Part shown: one piece after another, positions 16,493 to 37,300 of the stretch
Layout of the letters: the number at the start of each line of letters is the position of its first letter
Position numbering within the stretch: position 1 is the stretch's first letter
Source: Mycobacterium lentiflavum
Lineage (GTDB): Bacteria; Actinomycetota; Actinomycetes; Mycobacteriales; Mycobacteriaceae
Direction of reading: 5' to 3'
Assembly (NCBI RefSeq): GCF_022374895.2
Contig: NZ_CP092423.2
Span: forward strand, 2,418,001-2,482,000
DNA: 64,000 bases
Notes under the pieces: model-generated
Database searches by the model: none
Told to the model about the DNA's origin: nothing
The model's input: the letters and a program-made list of their open reading frames with translations, nothing else
Translations under genes and position numbers: made by a program

Positions 16493-19429
16493 CTAGACCG
16501 ATTGCCTCGGGATCTCGGCCGGAGGCGCATCGTCGGGGAACTGTCGGCCCAGCAAAGCGCGCACCAGCGGACGGGATCCTTCGGGGCGCAACATCTGACT
16601 GGACGGGCGCGGACGAACAATCTGTGGCCACCAGAACCAACGTCCGAGTATCGCGGCAATGCTCGGAGTCATAAACGAGCGCACGATCAGGGTGTCGAAC
16701 ATCAGGCCAATGCCAATGGTGGTACCAACCTGGCCGATGATTCGCAAATCGCTGGACGCCATTGACGCCATCGTGAATGCGAACACCAAACCCGCGTTGG
16801 TCACGACCTTGCCGGTACCACCCATTGCGCGGATGATGCCGGTATTGACGCCGGCGCTGATTTCCTCTTTCATGCGGGATACCAGCAGCAAGTTGTAGTC
16901 AGACCCCACCGCGAGTAGGACGATCACCGACATCGGCAGGACCATCCAGTACAGCTTAATGCCCAAAATGTATTGCCAGATCAGCACCGAAAGCCCGAAT
17001 GACGAACCCAGCGAAAGAGCCACCGTACCCACGATGACCAGCGCGGCCACAAAACTGCGCGTGATGATCAGCATGATCGTGAAAATCAGGCATAGCGCGC
17101 CGATTCCGGCGATCAATAGGTCGAATTTCGAGCCGTCTTTGAAGTCCTTGAAGGTCGACGCGGTGCCTGCGAGATAGATCTTGGCGTCTTCCAGCGGCGT
17201 CGTCTTGAGTGCCTCTTCGGCGGCGGTCTTGATTTTATCGACGCGCTCCACGCTTTCGGGTGTGGCGGGGTCACCCTTGTGGGAAATGATGAACCGCGCT
17301 GCTTTCCCGTCGGGGGACAGGAATTGATTCATCGCCTTCTGGAAGTCCGCGTTCTTGAAAATCTCCGGCGGCAGGTAGAACGAATCGTCGTTTCTGGAGT
17401 TGTCGAACGCCTGACCCATAGTGGTGGCGTCCTTGTTGTCGACGTCCACCTGGCCGATGATCCCCGACATGGTGCTGTGCATTGTCAGCGTCGTTTGCTT
17501 GAAGAACTCCATCGACGCCAGCATCTGGGGGTACTGCTCGAGTAGCTGAGGCAGCAGGACGTCCATATGGTGGAGATCCACCAGCAGGTCCTTGAGTTTG
17601 TCGCTCAGTTCGTCGACTCCGTCGAGCGTGTCGAAGATTGACCGCAAGGACCAGCAGATCGGGATATCGAAGCAGTGCTTCTCCCAGTAGAAGTAGCTCT
17701 TGATCGGCCTGAGGAAATCTTCGAAGTCCGCGAAGTGATTTCTCAACTCGTACAAGATCGCGGTCATTTCGTCGGTCTTGGTGATCGAGTCATGTGTATA
17801 GGTGGTGAGTAGCTTCTGCAGTTCGTAAAGCCGCTTCATCGACGCGATCTGGACGTCCATCATGTGGACCTGCTCGAGCAGGTCGTCCATGCGAGCCTTC
17901 ATATACTTGATGTTTTGTGATTGAGCCGAGTTCTGCATGGCCAACATGAAGGGGATCGAGGTGTGTTCGATCGGTGTGCCCTCGGGTCGTGTTATGCCCT
18001 GAACCCGGGCGATTCCGGGGACTTTGAAGATGGCTCTGGCCAGCCGGTGCAGCACGATGAAATCGGCCGGGTTGCGCATATCGTGATCGGATTCGATCAT
18101 CAGGATTTCGGGCAGCATTCGGGCCTGGGAGAAGTGCCGGTCGGCGGCCGCATAGCCGATGTTCGCCGGGATATCGTCGGGCATATAGAGCCGGTTGTTG
18201 TAACTCGTCTGGTAGCCCGGCAGTGTCACCAATCCAACCAGTGCGACGGCGATCGTCGCGACGAGGATGGGCACCGGCCAGCGGACAATTGCCGTGCCGA
18301 TGCGCCGCCAGCGACCGAAGCGGATTGCCCGGGTGGGATCGAGCAACCCGAACCGGCCTCCGATAGTCAGGACCGCCGGAACCAGCGTCAGCGCGATTAC
18401 GACGGAAATGACCAAGCCGATGGCGCACGGCACGCCCATGGTCTGGAAGATGGGCATCCGGGTGAAGCTCAGACACAACATCGCTCCGGCGATCGTCATA
18501 CCGGAACCCAAGACGACGGGAACAACCCCGCGAAAAGTGTTGTAGTAGGCGGTTTCCCGATCCTCGCCGGCCTGACGTGCTTCTTGATATCGGCCGAAGA
18601 AGAAGATCCCATAGTCGGTCCCGGCCGCCATCGCCAGGGCCACCAGCAGGTTGACCGCGAATGTCGATAACTGCACGAGGCTGTTATCGCCGAGAAACGC
18701 GACAATCCCGCGAGCCGCGAGCACCTCGACGCCGACCGTGATCAACAACAGGATCACCGTCGTGATCGACCGATAGACAAACAGCAGTACCACGAAGATG
18801 ATCGCGGCACCGATTGCGGTCATCTTCAGAATCGATCTGTCACCGGCCTCTTGCATGTCCGAGAACAGCGCGGACGGACCGGTCACGTAGGCCTTGATCC
18901 CGGGCGGTGGCGGATTCTTCGCGATAATGTCCCGGACTGCGGCAATGGAATCTTGACCCTGCGTCGTGCCCTGATTACCGGCCAGATTCATCTGGACGTA
19001 AACGGCCTTGCTGTCGGCGCTTTGTGCACCCGCCGCAGTGAGTCGATCTCCCCACAAATCCTGTACGTGCTCAACATGTTTCGTGTCGGCTTTCAACAGC
19101 CGCATCAGTTTGTCGTAGTACTTGTGCGCGTTGTCCCCGAGTTCCTGCTGCCCCTCGATCACGAGCATCACGAAGCTATCCGAGTCGGACTCCTTGAAGA
19201 CCTTGCCCATCCGCATCATTGCCTGCACCGCCGGCGCGTCTTGCGGCGCCAATGGCACGGAGTGCTCGCGGCCCACCCGCTCTAGCGGTGGGACTGCGAA
19301 AGTCACCAGCAGCGTCAGCGCCACCCATCCCAGGATGAAGAGCACCGAAAGGTTGCGGAGCATCCGCGCGAAGAACGGCTTCTCGACGGGCGGCTGGATG
19401 CGGTCGGTGGCAATGGGTTCCGTGGTCAT
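16493..19429 (-). CDS. mmpL4b: MmpL-family RND transporter (second of pair)
   Basis: A 978-residue RND-superfamily lipid transporter with about twelve membrane helices. Each half has the proton-relay Asp-Tyr pair expected in MmpL proteins: [16 protein letters not shown] in the first half and [16 protein letters not shown] in the second. A long periplasmic region with helical stretches (about residues 420-720) contains [12 protein letters not shown]. The gene lies only 7 bases after the other mmpL gene, making an mmpS-mmpL-mmpL operon like tmtpABC/mmpS4-mmpL4a-mmpL4b of GPL producers, where both MmpL proteins are needed to move GPL to the surface. The 4b label is by position and family, not by alignment. 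Confidence 0.85.
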   Translation of the reverse strand: MTTEPIATDRIQPPVEKPFFARMLRNLSVLFILGWVALTLLVTFAVPPLERVGREHSVPLAPQDAPAVQAMMRMGKVFKESDSDSFVMLVIEGQQELGDNAHKYYDKLMRLLKADTKHVEHVQDLWGDRLTAAGAQSADSKAVYVQMNLAGNQGTTQGQDSIAAVRDIIAKNPPPPGIKAYVTGPSALFSDMQEAGDRSILKMTAIGAAIIFVVLLFVYRSITTVILLLITVGVEVLAARGIVAFLGDNSLVQLSTFAVNLLVALAMAAGTDYGIFFFGRYQEARQAGEDRETAYYNTFRGVVPVVLGSGMTIAGAMLCLSFTRMPIFQTMGVPCAIGLVISVVIALTLVPAVLTIGGRFGLLDPTRAIRFGRWRRIGTAIVRWPVPILVATIAVALVGLVTLPGYQTSYNNRLYMPDDIPANIGYAAADRHFSQARMLPEILMIESDHDMRNPADFIVLHRLARAIFKVPGIARVQGITRPEGTPIEHTSIPFMLAMQNSAQSQNIKYMKARMDDLLEQVHMMDVQIASMKRLYELQKLLTTYTHDSITKTDEMTAILYELRNHFADFEDFLRPIKSYFYWEKHCFDIPICWSLRSIFDTLDGVDELSDKLKDLLVDLHHMDVLLPQLLEQYPQMLASMEFFKQTTLTMHSTMSGIIGQVDVDNKDATTMGQAFDNSRNDDSFYLPPEIFKNADFQKAMNQFLSPDGKAARFIISHKGDPATPESVERVDKIKTAAEEALKTTPLEDAKIYLAGTASTFKDFKDGSKFDLLIAGIGALCLIFTIMLIITRSFVAALVIVGTVALSLGSSFGLSVLIWQYILGIKLYWMVLPMSVIVLLAVGSDYNLLLVSRMKEEISAGVNTGIIRAMGGTGKVVTNAGLVFAFTMASMASSDLRIIGQVGTTIGIGLMFDTLIVRSFMTPSIAAILGRWFWWPQIVRPRPSSQMLRPEGSRPLVRALLGRQFPDDAPPAEIPRQSV

Positions 19430-19436
19430 GCGGGCC

Positions 19437-22331
19437 TCACCGCGTTTCCTTCAGCAGCAACGAACGCACCAGTGGACGTGGCCCCAACGGTCGCAGCATT
19501 TGGCTGGCGGGGCGGGTGCGCACTTGTTGTGGCCACCAGAACCAGCGGCCCAGCAACGCCGCGACGGCCGGCGTCATGAAGGCGCGCACCACCAATGTGT
19601 CGAACAGCAGACCCATACCGATCGTGGTGCCCAGCTGGGCGATGCTGCGCAGGTCGCTGACCGCCATGGATGCCATTGTGAAGGCGAAAACCAGGCCTGC
19701 GTTGGTGACCACTTTTCCGGTGCCCGCCATCGCGCGGATGATGCCGGTGTGGATGCCGGCGGCCAGCTCCTCTTTCATCCGGGAGACCAAAAGCAAGTTG
19801 TAGTCGGACCCCACCGCCAACAGGACGATCACCGACATCGAGAGGACCGTCCAGTGTATTTGCAGCCCAAGCAAATACTGCCAAACCAGAATGGAAAGCC
19901 CGAAGGACGCGCCCAGTGAAAGCAATACCGTACCGACGATGACCAGCGCGGCGAGGAAACTCCGCGTCATGATCAGCATAATAATGAAAATAAGGCAGAT
20001 CGCTGCGACGCCCGCGATCAAGAGATCGTATTGGGCGCCTTCGACCAAGTCCTTCACTACTGCTGCGGTTCCGGTGAGATAAACCTTCGCGTCTTCCAGG
20101 GGCGTGCCCTTGAGCGATTCCTCGGCCGCCGTTCTGATCGGTTCGACGCGCGAAAGGCCCTCGGGCGTTGCCGGGTCGCCCTTTTGGGCGATGAGCATGC
20201 GGGCGTTCTTTCCGTCCGGCGACAGGAAGATCTTCATGACACGCTTGAAAGTATCCGAACTGTCAATAATGCTCGGCGGGATATAGAAACTATCGTCATT
20301 TTTGGAGGTGTCGAACGCCTGCCCCATGGCGTTCGGGTTTTTGCCGCCGTTGACCTCCATCTGACCGATGGTTCCTTCCATGGTGCTGTGCATTGTCAGC
20401 ATCATGGTCCGCATGCTCTGCATGGTTTCGATCAACTGCGGGATTTGGATAAGCAACTGCGGCAGGAGCGCATCCAATTTATCGAGGTCGCCCACCAATT
20501 CGGTGAACTTGTCGTTGACTTCGTCTACGCCATCGATTGCGTCGAATACGGATCTAAGCGCGTAACAAACCGGAATGTCGTAACAGTGCTTTTCCCAGTA
20601 GAAGTAGCTACGCAACGGCCTGAAGAAATCCTCGAAGTCCGAGACGCGATCCCGCAACTCCGCTGTAGTTTTTTGAACGTCATGCGTTCGGGCGACCATG
20701 TCGTGGGTCGTGGCGGTGAGCTCTTTCATCAGCTCTACCATGTGCTGCATGAGCTTAATCATCTTGGCCATTTCATCGGCCTGCTTCAGCATGTCATTCA
20801 TGCGGTCCTTCTGAAACGCCATATTCGTCAGCTGAGACGACTGCGACATGCTCATGATGTAAGGAATGCTGGTGTGCGCGAGCGGGGTGCCTTCGGGCCG
20901 GGTCACGCTCTGAACTGTAGAAACGCCCGGCACCGCGAGAATGCCCTTGGCTAATTGGTTCAATACCAACATGTCCGTGGGATTGCGTAGGTCGTGATCG
21001 GCTTCGACCAAAAGGATTTCCGGCATCATCATTCGCGACTCAGGGAAATGTCGCCCCGCGGCCGCATTTCCTAAGCTGGCGGGAATGTTTTCGGGGATGA
21101 ATTTCTGGTCGTCGTAGCTCGGGTTGTATCCGGGTAGGGTCAGCAGCCCGATCAGGGCGACCGCCAAGGTGGAAATGAAGATGGGCGCCGGCCAGCGCAC
21201 GATCGCCGTTCCAATTCGTCGCCAACCGCGGACCCGGATCTTCCGCTTCGGCTCGAACAAGCCGAAACGTCCCCCGATAGCAAGAAGTGCCGGATTGAGC
21301 GTGAGCGCGACCAGGACCGCAACCGCGATGCCTACCGCATTGGGCAGGCCCAGCGGCTGGAAGTAGGGGAGCCGGGTGAAGCTGAGGCACAGCACCGCGC
21401 CGGCGATTGTCAGGCCGGAAGCCAACACGACTTTGGCGACACTACTAAATGTTGTATAAAAGGCGGTTTCGCGATCTTCACCGGCTTGCCGGGCCTCCTG
21501 ATACCGCCCGACGAAGAAGATCCCATAGTCGGTTCCGGTCGCGATGACCGCGGCGACGAGCAGATTGACCGCGAAGGTAGTCAGGCCAATGACTCCGCTA
21601 TTCGCGAGAAGCGCGACCATCCCGCGGGATACGGTCAATTGCAGCCCGACCGTCAGCAACAAGAGAACGACGGTAAAGAGCGACCGATAGACGAGCAGCA
21701 ACGTAATAAAGATCACCGACAGGCTCGCCAGGGTAACCGTCGTGACCGTCTCCTGGCCCGCCTTGTTCATATCCGCGACGGTTGCGGCGGGGCCGGTGAC
21801 AAAGACCTTGAGGCCGGGCGGAGCGGGCAATCCCGCCACGATGTTCCGGACTACCTGTACCGACTCGTCGCCCGCCGCCGCACCCTGGCCGCCAACGATG
21901 TTCAACTGAACATAGGCGGCCTTGCCGTCGATACTCTGCGCGGCGGCGGCCGTGACCGGGTCGCCCCAGAAGTTCTGAATGTGCTGGACGTGTTTCTTAT
22001 CGGCCTCGAGCCGACGCATCAACTCGTCGTAATACTGGTGCGCGTCATGGCCAAGGGGTTGGTCCCCCTCCAGCACGATCATCGCGAGAGCGCCGGAGTT
22101 GGATTCCTTGAAATCCTGACCGAGGCGCAGCATCGCCTTGAAGGACGGCGCATCGGCGGGATTCAGTGATACCGAATGCTGTTGCTCCACCACCTCGAGC
22201 GGAGGGACGCCGACCGTCACGAAGACGGCCAGACCCAACCAGCCCAGAACGATGAGTATCGAAAACCGGTGGACGGTCCGCGCCAAAAATGGTCGCGCGG
22301 GCCGCTCCGTGCCCAAGTTTTCGTCGCTCAT
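19437..22331 (-). CDS. mmpL4a: MmpL-family RND transporter (first of pair)
   Basis: A 964-residue MmpL transporter paralogous to the downstream one. [20 protein letters not shown] and [20 protein letters not shown] carry the Asp-Tyr pairs of transmembrane helices 4 and 10. The large periplasmic region shares [19 protein letters not shown] with its paralogue. ATG 22331 overlaps the mmpS stop by four bases, so MmpS and this MmpL are probably made in equal amounts. By analogy with M. smegmatis and M. abscessus it should export glycopeptidolipid with its paralogue and MmpS4. The gene is complete with no sign of damage. Confidence 0.87.
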   Translation of the reverse strand: MSDENLGTERPARPFLARTVHRFSILIVLGWLGLAVFVTVGVPPLEVVEQQHSVSLNPADAPSFKAMLRLGQDFKESNSGALAMIVLEGDQPLGHDAHQYYDELMRRLEADKKHVQHIQNFWGDPVTAAAAQSIDGKAAYVQLNIVGGQGAAAGDESVQVVRNIVAGLPAPPGLKVFVTGPAATVADMNKAGQETVTTVTLASLSVIFITLLLVYRSLFTVVLLLLTVGLQLTVSRGMVALLANSGVIGLTTFAVNLLVAAVIATGTDYGIFFVGRYQEARQAGEDRETAFYTTFSSVAKVVLASGLTIAGAVLCLSFTRLPYFQPLGLPNAVGIAVAVLVALTLNPALLAIGGRFGLFEPKRKIRVRGWRRIGTAIVRWPAPIFISTLAVALIGLLTLPGYNPSYDDQKFIPENIPASLGNAAAGRHFPESRMMMPEILLVEADHDLRNPTDMLVLNQLAKGILAVPGVSTVQSVTRPEGTPLAHTSIPYIMSMSQSSQLTNMAFQKDRMNDMLKQADEMAKMIKLMQHMVELMKELTATTHDMVARTHDVQKTTAELRDRVSDFEDFFRPLRSYFYWEKHCYDIPVCYALRSVFDAIDGVDEVNDKFTELVGDLDKLDALLPQLLIQIPQLIETMQSMRTMMLTMHSTMEGTIGQMEVNGGKNPNAMGQAFDTSKNDDSFYIPPSIIDSSDTFKRVMKIFLSPDGKNARMLIAQKGDPATPEGLSRVEPIRTAAEESLKGTPLEDAKVYLTGTAAVVKDLVEGAQYDLLIAGVAAICLIFIIMLIMTRSFLAALVIVGTVLLSLGASFGLSILVWQYLLGLQIHWTVLSMSVIVLLAVGSDYNLLLVSRMKEELAAGIHTGIIRAMAGTGKVVTNAGLVFAFTMASMAVSDLRSIAQLGTTIGMGLLFDTLVVRAFMTPAVAALLGRWFWWPQQVRTRPASQMLRPLGPRPLVRSLLLKETR

Positions 22332-22915
22332 GCAGCCGTCAGCACGCAGTACGTGAAGGCGTTCACCTCGTGTGAGACCTTCTCGGACCTGACGGTGCCG
22401 TCGACAATGATGCGGCAGCCGATGGTGTCGGTATCACCTTGTGCCACTACGTTTCCCACGATGGACGGCAGCGTTGTCGAAAGGTCCATCGACCATGGCA
22501 GCGTGACGCCGTTGATGTGCTGTGGGTCGGCGTTGACGTCGAAATAGCTGATGTCGGCCACGGTTCCCGGTGCACCGAAGACCTCGTACTTCAGATGCTT
22601 GGGGTTGAACGGCTTGCTGTCTTTGACTCGGGAATCGGCGTAGGACTGGCGCTTTTCGGAGCCGAATATTCCGTGCAACCGTGAGACCGTGAACCCGCCG
22701 GCGGTGAGGACCGCAACGATGAGCAGTGGAATCCAGAGCCGCCCAAGAAGCTTGAACGCCCCGGCGCCAGGGCGCCGCTTGTTCTTTCGAGAGTCGTTCG
22801 GTGCCTGGGATCCGGACTGACGACCGAACCGCCCGAAGCGGCCGGGGGGCTGGCTCACGCCCTGGCTGCCTTCGGTGGCGACGTCGGACCGGGCTCGAAC
22901 GTCGTGTTCGACCAC
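22328..22915 (-). CDS. mmpS4: MmpS-family membrane accessory protein
   Basis: MmpS proteins are small single-pass partners of MmpL transporters. This one has a basic Pro/Gly/Arg-rich cytoplasmic N terminus, one transmembrane helix ([20 protein letters not shown]), then an extracytoplasmic domain with [20 protein letters not shown], and a C-terminal pair of cysteines (IGCRI and TYCVL) that are typical of the family. The longest reading is 195 residues; an internal GTG at 22858 would give 176. M. tuberculosis MmpS4 is about 140 residues, so the extra N-terminal part or the start call deserves care. It is the first gene of the mmpS-mmpL-mmpL operon and is divergent from mbtH-mps1-mps2. Confidence 0.82.
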   Translation of the reverse strand: MVEHDVRARSDVATEGSQGVSQPPGRFGRFGRQSGSQAPNDSRKNKRRPGAGAFKLLGRLWIPLLIVAVLTAGGFTVSRLHGIFGSEKRQSYADSRVKDSKPFNPKHLKYEVFGAPGTVADISYFDVNADPQHINGVTLPWSMDLSTTLPSIVGNVVAQGDTDTIGCRIIVDGTVRSEKVSHEVNAFTYCVLTAA

Positions 22916-23059
22916 CGCACCCCCTTCAACCCGTTCACAGACTCGCTTACCTCAACCGCTCGGACACTACCCAAACCTCGATCGCACCACACCAGACCTG
23001 CGGCGGTCAGCTCAAACGAGCGGCGTTCGGCGAGTGCAACCAGATCTTGATGAGTAAAC

Positions 23060-23124
23060 CATGCGATTGGCCCCGACATCAGATCTTTCGTAACCCGGTA
23101 CGGGATCGTTACTCCGATCGCATG
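23060..23124. repeat. Inverted repeat CATGCGAT ... ATCGCATG
   Basis: Perfect 8-base arms at 23060-23067 and 23117-23124. A second inverted pair, GTAAC at 23090-23094 and GTTAC at 23108-23112, lies inside. The distance between the outer arms is about 49 bases, so as DNA sites they could bind two regulator copies and as RNA they could form a leader hairpin. Function is unknown. Confidence 0.55.
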
Positions 23125-23176
23125 CCTAAGGGCACGCTAGCAATGCGTGATATCCGCCGCCCGAGCGGGTGTTGTA

Positions 23177-23206
23177 TGTGTCATTGTCCCGAGCGATGGT
23201 GACACA
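23177..23206. repeat. Inverted repeat TGTGTCA-N16-TGACACA
   Basis: Perfect 7-base arms at 23177-23183 and 23200-23206, with 16 bases between. The size and spacing suit a dimeric transcription factor operator. It is about 590 bases upstream of mbtH and 270 bases upstream of mmpS. No regulator gene is adjacent. Confidence 0.5.
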
Positions 23207-23791
23207 CATTACATTCCGGTGCGATCTCGTGCAGATGACATCACCCCGCCGCGGTCAGCTAACGAAGTGCGAATGGTTCGCTGAGGTGGGTAAACGCGCG
23301 ATTTGTCGTCGTCGCAGCAACGTCGCGTGAGCCAGCCCCGCGGCAATGGGGGAACGGTGCAGTCGCGCGATCACATGGCCCTCTCGATGGCCCGTTCGGC
23401 GGCCTTCTCGACCAGGTAGCTACCGTGCTGTGCCGGTATTTGCTGTCGGCGTCCCGCCGTCGTTTCCGCTCTGATCTGCGGGTCCGCCGCGAGACTGTGC
23501 GACGGTATTCCGTGGCGGCAACTAAGGAGCAACGAGAGCGTAACTTGGTCGTTTTCTAAGCCTAGGTAACGTACTCTTGGCGGTCGGCAGACAGCCCGTA
23601 CCGTAGCTGCAGGTCACTGCACTTCAAGGCGCCAGCGTCGGAGCGTTGCGCCTGGCGCCGAATTGCCAACAGGTGTCACGAGTGCTTAACAGATCACATC
23701 AGGAACTTTGTCGAAACCTCCGACCGAGCCTGTGGGCCTCCAGTATGGTTTGGAACGACCCCACCTATATCGAGAGAACGCCTGGAGAACT

Positions 23792-24022
23792 GTGAGCACC
23801 AATCCGTTCGACGACGATAATGGCAGTTTTTTCGTGTTGGTCAATGACGAGGAGCAACACAGTCTGTGGCCGACCTTCGCCGATGTCCCCGCTGGATGGC
23901 GGGTGGTATATGGCGAGGCCGACCGTGCGGCGTGTCTCGAGTACATCGAGCAGAACTGGCCCGATATCCGGCCGAAGAGTCTGCGCGAGCGGCTGGCAGC
24001 GGGTCGGAGTTTTGATAAGTAA
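23792..24022 (+). CDS. mbtH: MbtH-like protein
   Basis: A 76-residue MbtH-family protein, which binds and activates NRPS adenylation domains. The family signature is complete: [20 protein letters not shown] at residues 4-23, [14 protein letters not shown], and a C-terminal [13 protein letters not shown] with the conserved tryptophans. GTG at 23792 is chosen: it gives the usual length and is preceded by GGAGAA; a longer reading from 23708 adds 28 unrelated residues. It lies 44 bases upstream of mps1 and is certainly its partner. In M. smegmatis the equivalent mbtH is needed for GPL synthesis. Confidence 0.95.
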   Translation: MSTNPFDDDNGSFFVLVNDEEQHSLWPTFADVPAGWRVVYGEADRAACLEYIEQNWPDIRPKSLRERLAAGRSFDK

Positions 24023-24066
24023 ACCGCCTGGGTATGGGGACTCGGGTGGAGCTTTGGGGGACTCAC

Positions 24067-34334
<10,268 letters not shown>

Positions 34335-34335
<1 letters not shown>

Positions 34336-37300
34336 TGGCCGACGGTAAACGGCGGCTCTTATCGATTGATCTCCTCGACGGGGGTGAAGTCGCGCGGCTG
34401 GACGAGTGGGGCAACCGCGCCGTATTGACCCGCCCGGCGAAGGGCGTGACGATTCCCGAGCTGTTTGCGGTGCAGGTCGCGAACGCCCCGGAGGCCGTCG
34501 CGCTGGTGTGCGGGGACCGGTCGTGGACCTACCGCGAGCTCGATGAGACTGCGGAGCTGTTGGCGCGGGTGCTGACCGCCCACGGTGCGGGCCCGGGACA
34601 GACTGTGGCACTGCTGTTTTCGCGCTCCACCGAGGCGATCGTGTCGATGATGGCGGTACTCAAAGCCGGAGCTGCCTATCTGCCGATCGACCCCGCGCTG
34701 CCGGACGCGCGGGTGGAATTCATGCTCGGCGACGCCACACCGGTCGCGGCGCTCACGACCGCGGCCCACCGGTCGCGGTTAGACGGGACCGATCTGGTCG
34801 TCGTCGACTTCGACGAGCCGGGGGAGAACCCCGGCACCGAACTGTCCGCGCCGGCGCCGGAGGATCTGGCGTACATGATCTACACCTCGGGGACGACCGG
34901 GGTGCCCAAGGGCGTGGCGATCACTCACCGAAATGCGACGTCCCTACTCGAGAAGCTGCACGCGGCGGTGCCGGCCGGTCCGGGGCAGGTGTGGTCGCAG
35001 TGGCATTCCTACAGCTTCGACGTTTCGGTGTGGGAGATCTTCGGCGCGCTGCTGCACGGCGGCCGGCTGGTGATCGTCCCCGAGACGGTGGCCAGTTCAC
35101 CCGACGATCTGCATGCCCTGCTGATCGCCGAAAAGGTCAACGTTCTGTGCCAAACCCCTTCTGCGGCAGCGATGTTGTCGTCGGAAGGCTTGGAGTCGAC
35201 CACGGTGTTCGTGGCCGGCGAGGCGCTCCCATCCGAGGTGCTCGATAGGTGGGCGCCCGGGCGGGTGCTGATCAACGCCTACGGGCCGACCGAGGGCACG
35301 ATCTATGCGGCGATGAGCGCGCCGTTGACCCCGGACACGGGCGCGCCGATTGGTTCGCCGGTGCCGGGTGCGGCGTTGTTCGTGCTGGACAAGTGGCTGC
35401 GGCCGGCGCTCGAGGGGGTGACCGGTGAGTTGTACATCGCCGGTCGGGGTGTGGCCGTCGGTTATCTGCGCCGGGCCGGCCTGACCGCGTCGCGGTTCGT
35501 GGCGTGCCCGTTCGGCGAGCCGGGCGATCGGATGTATCGCACCGGGGACCTGGTGCGTTGGGGTGCCGACGGGCAGTTGCAGTACTTGGGCCGTGCCGAC
35601 GAGCAGGTCAAGATTCGCGGTTACCGCATCGAGCTCGGTGAGGTGCAGGCGGCGTTGGCCGGCCTCGACGGGGTGCAGGCCGCGGCGGTGATCGCGCGCG
35701 AGGATCGTCCGGGCGACAAGCGGCTGGTCGGGTATGTCACGGTCACCGCGGACGTGGACACCGCGGTGATGCGCAGCACGCTGGGCGAGCGGCTGCCGGC
35801 GTACATGGTTCCGACGGCGATCGTCGTGCTCGACACGCTGCCGCTGACCGTGAACGGCAAGCTCGACAAACGCGCCCTGCCCGCACCCGAATACGCCGGC
35901 GGCGGCGAATATCGCGCACCGTCGGACGCGGTCGAGGAGATCCTGGCCGGAATTTACGCCCAGGTGTTGGGCGTGGAGCGGGTCGGTGTCGACGACTCCT
36001 TCTTCGACCTGGGCGGTGACAGCATCCTGTCGATGCAGGTGTCGGCGCGCGCCCGGGCCGCCGGCGTAATGTGCCGTCCCCGTGACATTTTCGTCGAGCA
36101 GACGGTAGCCCGGCTGGCCCGGGTGGCCACGATGACCGACGGCGCCGACGGTGTCGTCGACGAGGGTATCGGCGATGTGGTCGCCACCCCGATCATCCGT
36201 TGGCTGCAGGGCGTGGTGGGTCCCGTCGAGCAGTTCAACCAGACGATGGTGGTGCAGGCTCCGTCCGCAGCGACCGAGGCCGACGTGGCGCCCGTGCTGC
36301 AGGCGTTGATCGATCGGCATGCCACCCTGCGGCTACGCGTCGAGGACGACGACGCGGGCGAATGGTCGCTTCAGGTACCAGAAGTCGGGACCGTGGACGC
36401 CACGGAACTGCTGCAGTCGGTCGAGGTGCTGTCCGACGAGGCGCTCGTCGAGGCGCGGTCGCGGCTCAACCCCGCCGCCGGTGTGATGCTGAGCGCGTTG
36501 TGGGTGAGCTCCGCCTCGCAGTTGGTGCTGATCATTCATCACCTGGCCGTCGATGGTGTGTCGTGGCGAATCCTGTTGGAAGACTTGAACATTGCCTGGG
36601 CTCAGCACCACAGCGGACAACCGATCGAGTTGCCGCCGGGCGGGACGTCGTTTGCCCGCTGGTCGTCGCTGCTCGAGGAGTACGCGCAGCGCCCCGCGGT
36701 AACCGAGCAGGCCGAGGCGTGGCGGCGAGTGGCGTCGGTCCCCGCCGCGCTGCCCGCCGTGCGTCCCGAGGTGGACACCTACGTCAGCGCCGAGCAGATG
36801 TCGGCCGAGCTCGACGTCGAGACGACGCGGTTGCTGCTGGGTGAGGTGCCGGCGGCGTTTCACGCTGGGGTGCAAGACATTCTGCTGATCGCGTTCGGGT
36901 TGGCCTGGTCGGAGTTCCTGGGCACCGGCGCGCCGATCGGCATCGGCGTCGAGGGCCACGGCCGCCACGAAGAGCTGGCCCCCAACGTCGACTTGTCGCG
37001 CACGGTCGGCTGGTTCACCACCAAGTACCCGGTGTCGTTGGCCGTCGCCGGACTGGACTGGTCGCAGGTGGTCGCGGGTGACGCGGCGCTGGGGCCGCTG
37101 ATCAAGGATGCCAAGGAGCAGCTGCGCGGGCTGCCCGACCCGCTGACCTACGGACTGCTGCGCTACGCGAACGACGAGGTCGACCTGCCCGGCAACGATC
37201 CGGCGATCGGGTTCAACTACCTCGGCCGGCTAGGCGCCGGCACGGCGGCGGAGCTCTCCGGTGACCTGTGGCGAATCTCCGAAGAAGGCTTGTCGGTCGC

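Larger units (their letters stand above)
22916..23791. promoter_or_regulatory. Divergent intergenic control region between mmpS and mbtH
   Basis: These 876 bases separate the export operon (leftward) from the synthetase operon (rightward). I see no convincing gene. Base composition is more AT-rich in places than the flanking genes. Two inverted-repeat structures are listed separately. The length and the divergent layout suggest that promoters for both operons and any shared regulator sites are here. I could not place promoter boxes with confidence. Confidence 0.6.

Noticed and set aside
23060..23206. CRISPR-like repeats
   Set aside because: Only single inverted pairs are present; no array of equal repeats with spacers occurs anywhere in the window.
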